From the NCBI GenBank assembly GCA_035910535.1, contig JAMHXF010000063.1, forward strand, positions 61,619 through 125,618: a stretch of 64,000 nt of DNA. Reading direction: 5' to 3'. The position numbers and the translations under genes are program-made. Origin of the DNA: Archangium_A sp035910535. GTDB lineage: Bacteria; Myxococcota; Myxococcia; Myxococcales; Myxococcaceae. The notes beneath the pieces were generated by a model. The model was not told where the DNA came from. It worked only from the letters and a program-made list of their open reading frames with translations, and did no database searches. Below are positions 33,347-45,761 of this stretch, piece by piece; position 1 is the stretch's first letter; each line of letters opens with the position of its first letter.

Positions 33347-35263
33347 ATGACGTTCTCGATGCGTGGCTGGCTGGCCCCCGCCGCACTCGCGTTGCTGATC
33401 TTTTCGGGCTGCCAGACGCAGGTCGAACCGACGTGCGGCCCGCAGAATTGCACCGGCTGCTGCGACGCCAACGATCAGTGCCTCGCGGGGCTCATTCAGC
33501 AGGTGTGCGGCGTCGGCGGCAACCGCTGCGACGTGTGCATCAACACGCAGTCGTGCCAGTTCGGTCGTTGCGCAGTGGTGAACACCAGCACCGGCGGCGG
33601 CAGCAACGTCGGCGGCGGTTCTGCGACAGGCGGCGGCACGGCGACGGGCGGCGGCAGCAACACTGGTGGCGGCGCGAGCATCGGCGGCGGAGGTGGCGCG
33701 ACGGGCGGAGGCGCCGCAACTGGCGGTGGTTCGACGACCGGCGGCGGCGCTGCGACCGGCGGTGGTTCAGCGACGGGCGGCGGCGGTGGAATGACGGGCA
33801 CGCGCACCATCACCGGTCGCGTCACGTACGACTTCGTGCCTTCCCGCTACGTACGCGGCCAGGGCGGCACGCTGTACTTCAACCAGACGCAGGTGCGCCC
33901 CGTTCGCGGCGCCGTGGTGCGCGTCGTTCAAGGCGGCAGCTCGGTGCTCGCCACCGGCAGCACGGGCGACGACGGCAGCTACACGCTCTCGTTCACGCCC
34001 ACCGGAGGCACGCTCGCGCTGCAGGCGCTCGCGCGCACCACCACGCCGCCCATTCAGATTGAAGACAACACCGCGAACAACGCCACGTGGGCCACGTCGG
34101 CCACCGTCAGCGGCAACGACCTCGTCAACCTTCACGCCACGCACGGGTGGACGGGCGCCGGCTACAACGCGGCGACGCGCATCGCGGCGCCCTTCGCGAT
34201 TCTCGACACCATGCTGACCGCGAGCCGCGCGTTCATGGCGGTGCGCCCGGTGACGTTCCCCGCGCTCAAGGTGAACTGGAGCCCGCGCAACGCGCCGCAA
34301 CCGGGCGACTCGGCGCAGGGCCTCATCAGCACCTCGCACTACTCGCCGTCAGAGAACGAGATCTACGTGCTGGGCATGGCCGGCGCCGACACCGACGAGT
34401 TCGACACGCACGTCATCGTTCATGAGTGGGGTCACTACTTCGAAGAGCAGATCTCCCGCTCCGACAGCCCCGGTGGGCCGCACGGCAACGGAGACGTGCT
34501 CGACGCGCGCATCGCCTTCGGTGAAGCGTGGGGCACCGCCGTCGCCGCCATGGTGCTGCCCGAAACGATGTACACCGACTCAGTGTGGAGCTCCGGGCAG
34601 CTCTACGCGTGGGGCTACGACGCAGAGACCGTGCCCTCGCCCACCGACGACGCGACGCCGAGCGCGTTCTCGGAGTACTCGGTGCTGCGCGCGATCTACG
34701 ACCTCTACGACAGCACGGCCGACGGCGCGCACGATCAAGCCGCCGTAGGGCTGGGCGCCGTCTACGACGTGATGTCGACGCGCCAGAAGAACACCGACGC
34801 GCTCACCACCCTCGCCTCGTTCGTCACCGGCCTGAAGGCGCTGCCGGGCGCAAACGCGACGGGCATCAACGCGGTCATCGCGCACTACAACGTGGGCCCG
34901 GTGACGTCAGATTTCGGCGTGGGTGACTCGAACCTCTCCGGCATGTTCACCATGGCCAACGCGCCGTACAACGGCGGCATCGGGCTGCTCGGCGGGTACC
35001 CTTCGAACTCGTACCAGCAGAACCAGTACTACGTGTTCACCGGCACCGGCCGAAACGTCGAGGTCAGCGCGAACTCGACGCAAGACGTGGCGATTCATCT
35101 GTACCGCCGCGGCGTGTACCTCGGCTCGCGCGACAGCGTGACCAGCGGCACCGAAGCGTTCTCGACTCCCACCACCAACGGCACCGTCTACGTCGTCGTG
35201 CTGCAGGGCTTCAGCATGACGATGGGCACCTACCAGGTCAGCGTCTCCATCACCTCGCCATGA
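33347..35263 (+). CDS. Lipoprotein zinc metalloprotease with Gly-rich linker
   Basis: The protein has 638 residues from ATG 33347, with GGAG five bases upstream. The signal ends in the lipobox LIFSGC, so it is a lipoprotein. A Cys-rich segment (CGPQNCTGCCDANDQC) is followed by a (S/A)TGGG-type repeat linker (about residues 84-150), a carboxypeptidase-regulatory-like beta domain (ITGRVTYDF..) and a peptidase region with HEWGH at 359-363 (HExxH zinc motif) and Glu393 as a possible third ligand. The last 90 residues resemble a pre-peptidase C-terminal beta domain. Substrate unknown. Its stop overlaps the next lipoprotein gene (ATGA). Confidence 0.85.
   Translation: MTFSMRGWLAPAALALLIFSGCQTQVEPTCGPQNCTGCCDANDQCLAGLIQQVCGVGGNRCDVCINTQSCQFGRCAVVNTSTGGGSNVGGGSATGGGTATGGGSNTGGGASIGGGGGATGGGAATGGGSTTGGGAATGGGSATGGGGGMTGTRTITGRVTYDFVPSRYVRGQGGTLYFNQTQVRPVRGAVVRVVQGGSSVLATGSTGDDGSYTLSFTPTGGTLALQALARTTTPPIQIEDNTANNATWATSATVSGNDLVNLHATHGWTGAGYNAATRIAAPFAILDTMLTASRAFMAVRPVTFPALKVNWSPRNAPQPGDSAQGLISTSHYSPSENEIYVLGMAGADTDEFDTHVIVHEWGHYFEEQISRSDSPGGPHGNGDVLDARIAFGEAWGTAVAAMVLPETMYTDSVWSSGQLYAWGYDAETVPSPTDDATPSAFSEYSVLRAIYDLYDSTADGAHDQAAVGLGAVYDVMSTRQKNTDALTTLASFVTGLKALPGANATGINAVIAHYNVGPVTSDFGVGDSNLSGMFTMANAPYNGGIGLLGGYPSNSYQQNQYYVFTGTGRNVEVSANSTQDVAIHLYRRGVYLGSRDSVTSGTEAFSTPTTNGTVYVVVLQGFSMTMGTYQVSVSITSP
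33590..33800 (+). repeat. Gly-rich coding repeat (TGGG linker)
   Basis: About 210 bases of irregular 12-18-base units rich in GGCGGC encode a linker of repeated TGGGx / ATGGGS steps in the metalloprotease. This linker is common behind lipoboxes in myxobacterial surface proteins and probably spans the cell wall. Confidence 0.85.
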
Positions 35264-35715
35264 ACAAACTGCTCCTGCCTCTGCTGCTCCTCTGCATCTC
35301 GTGCTGCACCACGCAGACCGCGAAGCCCGCGCCTGAAGCGAAGGTCGGAGACACGCGCAAGCCCGGCGCTCCGTTCTCGATCGACGCGAAGGTCGGCGCG
35401 GCGTCGGTCAGCGTCACGCTCAAGTTCGAAGCCGACGGCAAAGACGTTCGCGTCGGCGCGTGGGGCGTCGACGGCATCACCGTCTCTGAGTCCGTACCGC
35501 TGCGCGTGTTCTCGGCCGAAGCGGTGCGCGCAGGCGAGCTGAAGAGCGTCACCATTCCCTTCACGGGAACGCGCGGCCACGTCGTCATTTCAGGTGGCGG
35601 CAACTTCGGCGGCGCCGAAAAAGAGCGGGCTCACACCATCATGATTGGTGATGGGTCACCATCAACCGGCACGGTGCAGACGACCGACGACGGCGACGTG
35701 GTGAAGCTGCCGTAA
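35260..35715 (+). CDS. Small lipoprotein
   Basis: The protein has 151 residues. The signal MNKLLLPLLLLCISC ends in a lipobox-type LCISC and is followed by a second Cys. The mature part is a single beta-rich domain (repeating charged/hydrophobic strands such as VSVTLKFEADGKDVRVG) of unknown family. The ATG overlaps the metalloprotease stop, so the two lipoproteins are made together and may act together. Confidence 0.75.
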   Translation: MNKLLLPLLLLCISCCTTQTAKPAPEAKVGDTRKPGAPFSIDAKVGAASVSVTLKFEADGKDVRVGAWGVDGITVSESVPLRVFSAEAVRAGELKSVTIPFTGTRGHVVISGGGNFGGAEKERAHTIMIGDGSPSTGTVQTTDDGDVVKLP

Positions 35716-35717
35716 CG

Positions 35718-36364
35718 TCAGACGGCCGGAGGCGGCGTGGCCTTGAACATCGGTCCCGTCGTCGGGAACACCGCGCGGCCAGCCGCCGGGTTCACCAGCA
35801 ACACGAACGAGATGTAGAGCGCGATGACGATCAACGCGATGGTCGTCAGCCCCACTCCGCTGCCCAGCAACTTCCACGTCTCACCGCCCGGCGCCGCGAA
35901 GTGCCGAGCGATGCGGAAGACGTACAAAAGGTCGATGTCGACGAGGAAGAAGAAGAGCAGCTTCGAGAAGAAGCCGAACGCGTACGTCAACACCAGGAAG
36001 ATGACGATGAACGCAAAGTCGACCGACAACAGCACCGAGCCGTCGACCGCGCGCCCCTGCGAGGCTTCGTCGAGCGTCCACCAGTTGATGACCCAGTTGA
36101 ACGAGAACGTCGTCAGCAGCGTGCCGCCGAGCGTGTTCTTGTTCGCCAGCGACATGATGCCCGCGAGAAACTGACCGCCCGCGCCGAAGAGCAGGCAGAA
36201 CCACGCCGCCGTCTTGAAGAACATCGGCAGCTTCGCAGGGTCTGTCGGCAACCAACCGAAGGCGATGGGCACCAGCGCCGCACAGCCAATGGAGAGACCG
36301 AGAAGTCCGAGGGGAGTCGGCTCTCCAAACGTGGCAGGCGGGGCGTTCGGCGTGGCAGGTGCGC

Positions 36365-36368
<4 letters not shown>
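35718..36368 (-). CDS. GPR1/FUN34/YaaH (acetate-type) membrane transporter
   Basis: The protein has 216 residues and six membrane helices. The N-terminal PTPLGLLGLSIGCAAL resembles the NPAPLGL motif of the AceTr family; the following GGQFLAGIMSLANKNTLGGTL also fits. Members move acetate or succinate across the inner membrane. It overlaps the MFS gene by four bases (ATGA) and is co-transcribed with it. Cargo is not proven here. Confidence 0.8.
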
Positions 36369-37594
<1,226 letters not shown>

Positions 37595-37713
37595 GGCGCC
37601 GAACCATGCCCTCTCGACGACGCGCTGTCGGCAACGTCGACGAAATGCCCCGGCGCGCGCGATGTGACGGGCGAACCAACCGCCACCGTGGTTCAGTCGT
37701 CGGGCTACCGCCC

Positions 37714-38229
37714 ATGAGAACTCTCGTCATCGCCCTCGCCCTCGTCGCTTCGTCGTGTGCTCGCGTTCGCCCGCACGTCACCTTCAAGTCGGAAGACCGC
37801 GCCGAGCGATGTCAGCGCGAAGCCGACCGCGCGTTCCGTGCGTGCCTGTCTGACAAGACGGATCGCGAGACCTGCGAAGACGCGCAGGACTACGAGCTCA
37901 TCAACTGCGACGGCGTCATCGAGAACGAGCGTGAAGCCATCACGGTGAAGACCACCGAGTCGCGCGGTCACATCAACGTGCTGCGCGCGTACGGCGTCGA
38001 GGCGCACCGCGCGTTCGTCATCGAGTACGTCAACGACACGCCCGACCTGCTGAAGAAGATTCGCCTCGAGTGCACACTGACCGACTCACGTGGCGCGGTG
38101 GTGAACGTCGGCGTCGTCGAGCTCCCCGAGGTCGCAGCGACCGGCAGCGTCGTGCGCACCGTGCACGTGCTGGACTCGGTCAACCGCGCGGCGGCTGGCG
38201 ACTGCCGCGTCGCACTCGCGCAGAAGTGA
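37714..38229 (+). CDS. Lipoprotein of unknown function
   Basis: The protein has 171 residues from ATG 37714 (MRTLVIALALVASSCARV), with lipobox ASSC. A Cys-rich segment (four Cys in CQREADRAFRACLSDKTDRETC and INCDG, cut here by distance) precedes a beta-rich domain of about 100 residues resembling a FxLyD-like fold (VEYVNDTPDLLKKIRLECTL style). Stands alone between divergent and convergent neighbours; ends three bases before holB. Function unknown. Confidence 0.72.
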   Translation: MRTLVIALALVASSCARVRPHVTFKSEDRAERCQREADRAFRACLSDKTDRETCEDAQDYELINCDGVIENEREAITVKTTESRGHINVLRAYGVEAHRAFVIEYVNDTPDLLKKIRLECTLTDSRGAVVNVGVVELPEVAATGSVVRTVHVLDSVNRAAAGDCRVALAQK

Positions 38230-38232
38230 GCT

Positions 38233-39264
38233 TCAGGCGGTGAACATCTCGATGAACATGCGCTCGAGCTGCAACCGCACCGAGCCATTGCGCGCAGAGA
38301 TGGCGTTCTTCGCCTCGTCGATGAGCGTCGAGCGCCGCTGAAGTCGCGCGGGAGACACGCGCGTCACCGCGTCACTGGCCAGGGCCTTCAGGTCGGCGTT
38401 CACCAGCGCATCGCTGCCTACCTGCGTGAGCGCGACGTCGCGGAGCCACACCTGCAACACCTCGAGCGACGTCTCGGCCGTGGGGCGATCTTCGGCCCAG
38501 ACTTCAGCCAGCGACAACCACCCGCTCGCGTCGTCAGCGCGCAGCTTCTCGAACGCTTCGATGAGCTCCTTGCGGCTCGCCAACGTCGCCGGGTCCAACG
38601 ACAGCGCACGAGACAAGCTCCCCGACGCCATCGCGGCGATCTGCTGCGCCAACGAATCGTCCATGCCCTTCTTCGCGGCGGCCTTCACCTGCGCGGCAAT
38701 GAAGTCGGTCGGCAGCGGCCCGAAGTTCGCTTTCGCGCACCGGCTGCGAATGGTCGGCAGCAACTTGTCGGGCGCAGAAGAGATGAGGATCAACACCGTG
38801 TCTTTCGGCGGCTCCTCGAGCGTCTTCAGCAGCGCGTTCTGCGCGTTCTGGTTCATCGCGTGCGCGGTGACGAGCAGCGCGACTTTGTACTGCGACTCCA
38901 GCGCACGAAACGCGAGGCGCTCTTGCAGCTTGCGCACCTGCTCGATGCGAATGTCGCGCGACGGCGTGTTGGTGAAGTCGCTGCGCCCCGCGATGCCGCG
39001 CTCAACCTGCTCGGCCTCGGGCAGCACCCACGTCACGTCGGGGTAGTTGCGCTTGAGCACGCGCGTACACGTCGAACACTTGCCACAGCCTTCGAAGGGC
39101 TTCTCGGGGCACACCAGCGCTTGCGCGAAGCCCGCCGCCGTCAGCTCTTTGCCGACACCTTCGGGGCCCTGAAACAGCCACGCGTGGTGAACCTGCTGCT
39201 TCGACAGCGCCGCGCGCAGCGCGTCGACGGCTCTCGGCTGACCCTGCACGTCATGGAGCGACAC
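38233..39264 (-). CDS. holB: DNA polymerase III delta prime subunit (clamp loader)
   Basis: The protein has 343 residues from GTG 39264 (VSLHDVQGQPRAVDAL); the frame is open further and an ATG at 39327 is a weaker start because it would overlap the divergent gene. P-loop GPEGVGKE, the four-Cys zinc module CPEKPFEGCGKCSTC, the Walker B-like segment and sensor RSRC are seen. Delta prime is the stator of the clamp loader complex. The zinc module distinguishes it from DnaX. A second clamp-loader gene (holA) is 7 kb away. Confidence 0.9.
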   Translation of the reverse strand: MSLHDVQGQPRAVDALRAALSKQQVHHAWLFQGPEGVGKELTAAGFAQALVCPEKPFEGCGKCSTCTRVLKRNYPDVTWVLPEAEQVERGIAGRSDFTNTPSRDIRIEQVRKLQERLAFRALESQYKVALLVTAHAMNQNAQNALLKTLEEPPKDTVLILISSAPDKLLPTIRSRCAKANFGPLPTDFIAAQVKAAAKKGMDDSLAQQIAAMASGSLSRALSLDPATLASRKELIEAFEKLRADDASGWLSLAEVWAEDRPTAETSLEVLQVWLRDVALTQVGSDALVNADLKALASDAVTRVSPARLQRRSTLIDEAKNAISARNGSVRLQLERMFIEMFTA

Positions 39265-39325
39265 GAGCGGCGACGTAGCAAAACGACCGCGACGCTGCAC
39301 CAAACGGCATGCGAGCGTGCGCCGC

Positions 39326-40210
39326 ATGAATCACAGCGGCTCGAGCTTCCTGACGTACACGGCAGCGAGCGTCGGCTTCATCTTCTTCGCCAAGGAGCTC
39401 GACGCGCTCGCTCGGGCCGGCACACCGAACTCCGCGTTCTTCGTCTACGACGAAGACGACGGTGAAGACGCGTTCCGCAAGTACGACGAGAACGTTCACT
39501 GGCCGGCGATCTCGATGGCGACCATCAAACCCGCAGGTGGTCAACGCGTCGTCGTCGCCATCGGGCACAACGGTGACTTCTGGGAGCTGAACCCTGCGAC
39601 GACGGTCGAGACGTGCGGAACGATTTCGCGCGACACGGTGCTGCGCCGCCTCGTGGCCGTCGGCGAGACGATCTACGCGTGCGGCATGAACCGCGCGGTG
39701 CTCGAGCGCACGGGCCCAGGGCAATGGTCGCCGGTCGGCCCTCCGGCACGCGACGCTGACGCGACCGTCGTGGGCTTCGAAGGGCTCGCCGGCTTCGACG
39801 CGCGCGAAATGTACGCCGTCGGCTGGCACGGCGAGCTCTGGTGGCGTGACGAAGGAACGTGGCGACGCGTCGAGAGCACGACGCAGGCGAACCTCACCTC
39901 GGTGACCTGTGCAGACGATGGCTTCGTCTACGTCGTCGGGCACGACGGCGTGTTGCTCAAGGGTCGACGTGATTCGTGGCAGCCCATCGAGACGACGCTC
40001 AAAGAAGATCTCCGAGACGTCGCGGTGTTCGGAGGACAGCTCCACGTCGTTTCGAGCTCCGGCGTATTCGCTCTGAGCGGCGGCGGGCTGGTGAGAGCCG
40101 CCGACGTCGGAAGTGATCTGTTGCGACTGAGCTCGACGCGCGACGGGCTGGTGTTGCTCGGGCGCAAACAGCTCTTCGTGAAACGCGACCAGTGGCAACG
40201 GCTGGTGTGA
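39326..40210 (+). CDS. Beta-propeller-like protein
   Basis: The protein has 294 residues from ATG 39326 (MNHSGSSFLTYTAASVG), without a signal peptide. From about residue 95 it has repeating units of some 40 residues with patterns such as GETIYACGMNRAVLE, AREMYAVGWHGELWWR and DGFVYVVGHDGVLLK, the blade pattern of WD40/Kelch-like propellers. A cytoplasmic beta-propeller of unknown role. It starts divergently from holB. Confidence 0.75.
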   Translation: MNHSGSSFLTYTAASVGFIFFAKELDALARAGTPNSAFFVYDEDDGEDAFRKYDENVHWPAISMATIKPAGGQRVVVAIGHNGDFWELNPATTVETCGTISRDTVLRRLVAVGETIYACGMNRAVLERTGPGQWSPVGPPARDADATVVGFEGLAGFDAREMYAVGWHGELWWRDEGTWRRVESTTQANLTSVTCADDGFVYVVGHDGVLLKGRRDSWQPIETTLKEDLRDVAVFGGQLHVVSSSGVFALSGGGLVRAADVGSDLLRLSSTRDGLVLLGRKQLFVKRDQWQRLV

Positions 40211-40211
40211 G

Positions 40212-41078
40212 TCACGGCTTCAGCTTGCGGCCCACCGAGCACTGACTCCGCAGCGGGCACTTGCTGCAGTTGGCTTTCAGCGGCTTCGCAGGGCACGCGC
40301 CGCTCATGCCGTAGTGACAGAGCGCAAAGTCGTAACGAACCGGGTCATTCGCGTCGAGCTTGCGCAGCGAAGCCGTCACCTCTTCCGCCGTCTGCCAGCC
40401 GATGGTGTTGCGCTTCGTGAAGCCCAGCCACCGCGAAATGCGCATCACGTGCGTGTCGAGTGGAATCACGAGCTCCGACGGCTTCACACGCTTCCAGATG
40501 CCGAAGTCGATCTCGTCGGGGCCGCGCACCATCCAGCGCAAATAGAGGTTCAAGCGCTTCGCCGCGCCCGCCTCTGCGAACGGCAGCAGGTGATGCAACC
40601 CGCGCAGCGGTCCCAGCTTGCGAACGATTTCACGCTCGGGCGCAGCCGCACGAATTCCGTGCGCGAACTTCGCCAGCGTCGTCTGCCAGCTCGCCGTACG
40701 CCCCGCGAGGAACGCGCTCTCGAGCGAGCCGTGCGTCTCCAACTGCGCGCCCATGCCCATCAACAACACCGCCACGTCGCTGGGCAGATTGAAGCGGTAG
40801 ACGAAGCCGTCGAGCAGCTCGCGCGCGTCGCGCACCGTCAACGCCGCCATCGCCTTCGCTGGCGACGAGCCGAGGCCCTCGAGAATGCCAGCGATCTTCG
40901 GCTTGAAGAGCGACGCGCGGCCGTAAGCGAGCGAGGCCGACAACAACGCCACCGTCTCGACGTCGCGTGGATCGTTGTAGCGATGCGGAAACTCGACCGG
41001 GTCGGCGCGAACGCGATCGAGCCACGGCCGCGATTCGACGAAGTCATCAAGCAACGGCTTGAGGTTCGCGGCGTTCAC
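40212..41078 (-). CDS. TIGR02757 family protein (HhH-GPD-like, Fe-S motif)
   Basis: The protein has 288 residues from GTG 41078. It begins DPVEFPHRYNDPRDVETVALLSA-like sequence typical of TIGR02757/DUF2400. The C-terminal CPAKPLKANCSKCPLRSQC has the four-Cys spacing of the Fe-S cluster of endonuclease III, and helix-hairpin-helix-like helices precede it. Reported relatives are uncharacterised; a DNA repair function is possible. Its GTG overlaps the stop of the Rieske gene by four bases. Confidence 0.85.
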   Translation of the reverse strand: MNAANLKPLLDDFVESRPWLDRVRADPVEFPHRYNDPRDVETVALLSASLAYGRASLFKPKIAGILEGLGSSPAKAMAALTVRDARELLDGFVYRFNLPSDVAVLLMGMGAQLETHGSLESAFLAGRTASWQTTLAKFAHGIRAAAPEREIVRKLGPLRGLHHLLPFAEAGAAKRLNLYLRWMVRGPDEIDFGIWKRVKPSELVIPLDTHVMRISRWLGFTKRNTIGWQTAEEVTASLRKLDANDPVRYDFALCHYGMSGACPAKPLKANCSKCPLRSQCSVGRKLKP

Positions 41079-41401
41079 TCCGTCGGAAAGTCGATGACCG
41101 CGAGCTGACCGTCGTTCACCTCTGTCGCGTAGGCCGGTTGATCATCGGCGACGCCGGGCGACGTCACGTTCTTGCCGGTGTCGAGATCGAAGCCGATCTC
41201 GTGGCACGGGCAGACGACCATGTTCGCCTCCAGGCGCCCGCCCGACAGCAGACACCCGGCGTGATTGCACCAGTCGTCGAGCGCCTTGATGCGGCCACCG
41301 ACACGCGCGACCAGCACGTTTCGCTTGCCCACCGCATAGCCACGCAGCTCGCCTTCCTGGAGATCGGCGGCGCCCAGGTTGATCTTCTTCACGTCTGTCA
41401 C
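41075..41401 (-). CDS. Rieske [2Fe-2S] ferredoxin-like protein
   Basis: The protein has 108 residues, the size of the small Rieske components of dioxygenases or nitrite reductase NirD. The cluster ligands are in CNHAGC (residues about 46-51) and CPCH (about 65-68). It transfers electrons in the cytoplasm. The partner protein is not encoded nearby; the coupled TIGR02757 gene overlaps it by four bases, so co-function is possible. Confidence 0.9.
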   Translation of the reverse strand: MTDVKKINLGAADLQEGELRGYAVGKRNVLVARVGGRIKALDDWCNHAGCLLSGGRLEANMVVCPCHEIGFDLDTGKNVTSPGVADDQPAYATEVNDGQLAVIDFPTE

Positions 41402-41442
41402 AGGGGCTGCACCTACCTCAATTCCGACGCTATGAGAGCGGC

Positions 41443-43233
41443 ATGACGCCGGTCGACAAGAGCACCGTGGTGAAGGCGCTGACGGACATGAGCTTGTACC
41501 TCCAGATCAAGGGAGAGAACGCGTTCAAGACCCGCGCCTACGACATGGCCGCCGAGCGCGTCGCCGGCATGACCGAAGAGCTCAGCGCGCTCGTCGCCCA
41601 GAAGAAGCTGACCTCGCTCCCCGGCATCGGCGAGAGCATCGGCGCGAAGATCTCCGAGCTGGTGACGACCGGAAAAATGAGCGCGCTCGAAGAGCTGCGC
41701 GCGGCCTACCCTCCGCGAATTCTCGAGCTGCTGCAGGTGCAGGACCTCGGGCCCAAAAAAGCGAAGACGCTCTTCGAAGCGCTGCAAATCGGCTCCATCG
41801 ACGAGCTCGAGAGCGCATGTCGCGACGGCCGCGTGCGAGACCTGAAGGGCTTTGGCCAGAAGACCGAAGAGAAGCTGCTCGCGGGCATCGAGCTCGCGCG
41901 CCGCAGCATGGCCGCCGGTGGTCGCAAGCGCCTGGCCGACGTACAGCCGCAGGCCGACGCGTTGCTGGAGTTCATCAAGCAGGCGCCGGGCGTGAAGCGC
42001 GCGAGCCTCGGTGGTTCGGTGCGCCGCCTGCGCGAGACCGTGGCCGACGTCGACCTCCTCGCGAGCGCCGAAGAAGCCGCGCCGGTGTTCGCGCACTTCC
42101 TCACGTTCCCGCAGCTGGCCGAGGTCATCGGCTCGGGCGAATCAAAGACGTCGATCCGCTTGAAAGAGACCGACCTCCAGGTCGACCTGCGCGTCTTGCC
42201 CGACGAAGACTTCGCCTCGGCGCTGCACCACTTCACCGGCAGCAAGGCGCACCACATTCGCCTGCGCGGCATGGCGCTCGAAAAGAACCTGACGATCTCC
42301 GAGTGGGGCGTCTTCCGCATGGCGCAAGACGCAGCGGCGCCGAAGAAGGGCACCGCCAAGCACGACGGCGCCGAAGAGAAGCTGCGCATTCGGGAAGAGC
42401 GCGATCTCTATGCGCTGCTGGGCATGCAGTACGTGCCGCCGGAGCTGCGCGAAGACTGGGGTGAAATCGAAGCAGCGCTCAAGCACGAGCTGCCTGAAGA
42501 TCTCGTCACCGCCGACGACGTGCAGGGCAACGTGCACTCCCACACCACGTGGAGCGACGGCCGCAACTCCCTCGAAGAGATGGTGCTCGCCGCGAAGGCG
42601 CTGGGCTTCAAGTACTTTACCGTCACCGAGCACTCGCAGACCAGCAACTACGCCGGCGGCCTCACGCTCGATCGCCTCAAAGCGCAGTGGGACGAGATCG
42701 ACGCCGTGCAGGAAAAAGTGAAGGGCATCACGCTGCTCAAGGGCATCGAGAGCGACATCCTCGAAGACGGTCGCCTCGACTACCCCGACTCGGTGCTCGA
42801 GCAGCTCGACGTCGTCATCGGGTCGATTCACCAGCGCTACTCACAAGACGAAGACGCCATGACGAAGCGCGTGTTGAACGCCTTCGACAACCCACACCTG
42901 CACATCTGGGGGCACCCCACGGGGCGACTGTTGCTGCGCCGTGAAGCCGCGCCCATGCGCATGGAGGAGATCCTCGACAAGGCCGCGAAGAAGGGCATCG
43001 TCATCGAGGTCAACGGCTGCCCGGAGCGCATGGACCTGAAGCCCGAGCATGTGCGTCTGGCGCTCCAGCGCGGCCTGAAGCTGAGCCTGAGCACCGACGC
43101 GCACTCGGTCGGAGAGCTGAAGAGCCACCTCCCCTGGGCGCTCGCGTCGGCCCGGCGCGGCTGGGCGCGCAAAACTGACGTGGTCAACGCCGGTGACGTG
43201 AAGGCGTTTCGCGCTGCCATCGCCCGTCGGTAG
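41443..43233 (+). CDS. polX: DNA polymerase/3'-5' exonuclease PolX
   Basis: The protein has 596 residues. The N-terminal helix-hairpin-helix region and pol-beta fingers (GIGESIGAKI, GPKKAKTLFEAL) lead to the catalytic palm with GGSVRRLRETVADVDLLAS (DxD). The C-terminal PHP domain begins near residue 360 (GNVHSHTTWSDG) and supplies the exonuclease. PolX fills gaps in base excision repair. Full length. Followed by a PilZ kinase 21 bases later in the same direction. Confidence 0.95.
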   Translation: MTPVDKSTVVKALTDMSLYLQIKGENAFKTRAYDMAAERVAGMTEELSALVAQKKLTSLPGIGESIGAKISELVTTGKMSALEELRAAYPPRILELLQVQDLGPKKAKTLFEALQIGSIDELESACRDGRVRDLKGFGQKTEEKLLAGIELARRSMAAGGRKRLADVQPQADALLEFIKQAPGVKRASLGGSVRRLRETVADVDLLASAEEAAPVFAHFLTFPQLAEVIGSGESKTSIRLKETDLQVDLRVLPDEDFASALHHFTGSKAHHIRLRGMALEKNLTISEWGVFRMAQDAAAPKKGTAKHDGAEEKLRIREERDLYALLGMQYVPPELREDWGEIEAALKHELPEDLVTADDVQGNVHSHTTWSDGRNSLEEMVLAAKALGFKYFTVTEHSQTSNYAGGLTLDRLKAQWDEIDAVQEKVKGITLLKGIESDILEDGRLDYPDSVLEQLDVVIGSIHQRYSQDEDAMTKRVLNAFDNPHLHIWGHPTGRLLLRREAAPMRMEEILDKAAKKGIVIEVNGCPERMDLKPEHVRLALQRGLKLSLSTDAHSVGELKSHLPWALASARRGWARKTDVVNAGDVKAFRAAIARR

Positions 43234-43254
43234 TCGTCTACAATCGCGAGCCCG

Positions 43255-45044
<1,790 letters not shown>

Positions 45045-45048
<4 letters not shown>

Positions 45049-45761
45049 CGCAGGCAGCACCACGCTGGCTCCCGCGCACGGCAGCGGCCGAGGCGCTCGC
45101 GATGTGGGCGATCTGCTTCATCGGCGTGCTGCTGACCTTCAGCATCTACCGGCCTGCAGGCAAGGTCGCGGCGACGGTGGGCTTCCTGTACCTGCCGCTC
45201 ATCGCCGGGCGCGCGCGCACTGAAGACTGGGCCGAGTTCGGGCTCTCAACGCGGCGACTGGGCGCTGACGTGAAGCAGTTCCTCCTCGTCGGCGCCGTCA
45301 TCTTTCCGCTCTTCATCGGCGGCTACGTCGCCTTCACGTGGCTGTGGCCTCAGCTGCCGCACGACCTGACGCGCATTCTCACGCCGTACACGGGCGCGCC
45401 GCGCTTCAACTTTCGCCTGCCAGACCGGTTCGCTGAATGGCTCATCGACGATCTCTTCGTCGTCGCCATCCCCGAAGAGCTCTTCTACCGGGGCTACCTT
45501 CAGACGCGCCTGCGCGACGCGTGGCCTCAGGGGAAGACGTTTCTGGGCGCGCGGCTCGGGCCGGCGTTCTGGCTGACGGCGGTGCTCTTCGCGCTCGGGC
45601 ACCTCGCGATCTTCGAGGTGTGGCGCCTGGCGGTGTTCTTCCCCGCCCTGCTCTTCGGGTGGATGCGTGAGCGCTCCAACTCCATCGTCGGCGCCGCGCT
45701 CATGCACGCCGCGTCGAACCTGCTGATCAAGATCCTCGACGCGAGCTTCTTCGGGCGTTGA
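45045..45761 (+). CDS. CPBP family glutamic-type intramembrane protease (candidate myxosortase MrtC)
   Basis: The protein has 238 residues from ATG 45045, overlapping the kinase stop by four bases. It has seven or so membrane helices. The CPBP/Abi motifs are EELFYRGYLQ (EExxxR), FALGH and HAASN. Myxosortases of the MrtC type, which process MYXO-CTERM proteins in myxobacteria, belong to this family, and two MYXO-CTERM proteins are encoded in this window. I cannot prove that this one is the myxosortase rather than another CPBP member. Confidence 0.72.

Noticed and set aside
31965..33350. Plus-strand open frame across asnS
   Set aside because: Antisense shadow of asnS, with no recognisable domain.
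33590..33800. A CRISPR array or satellite repeat
   Set aside because: The repeat is irregular, has no spacers and codes in frame for a TGGG linker.
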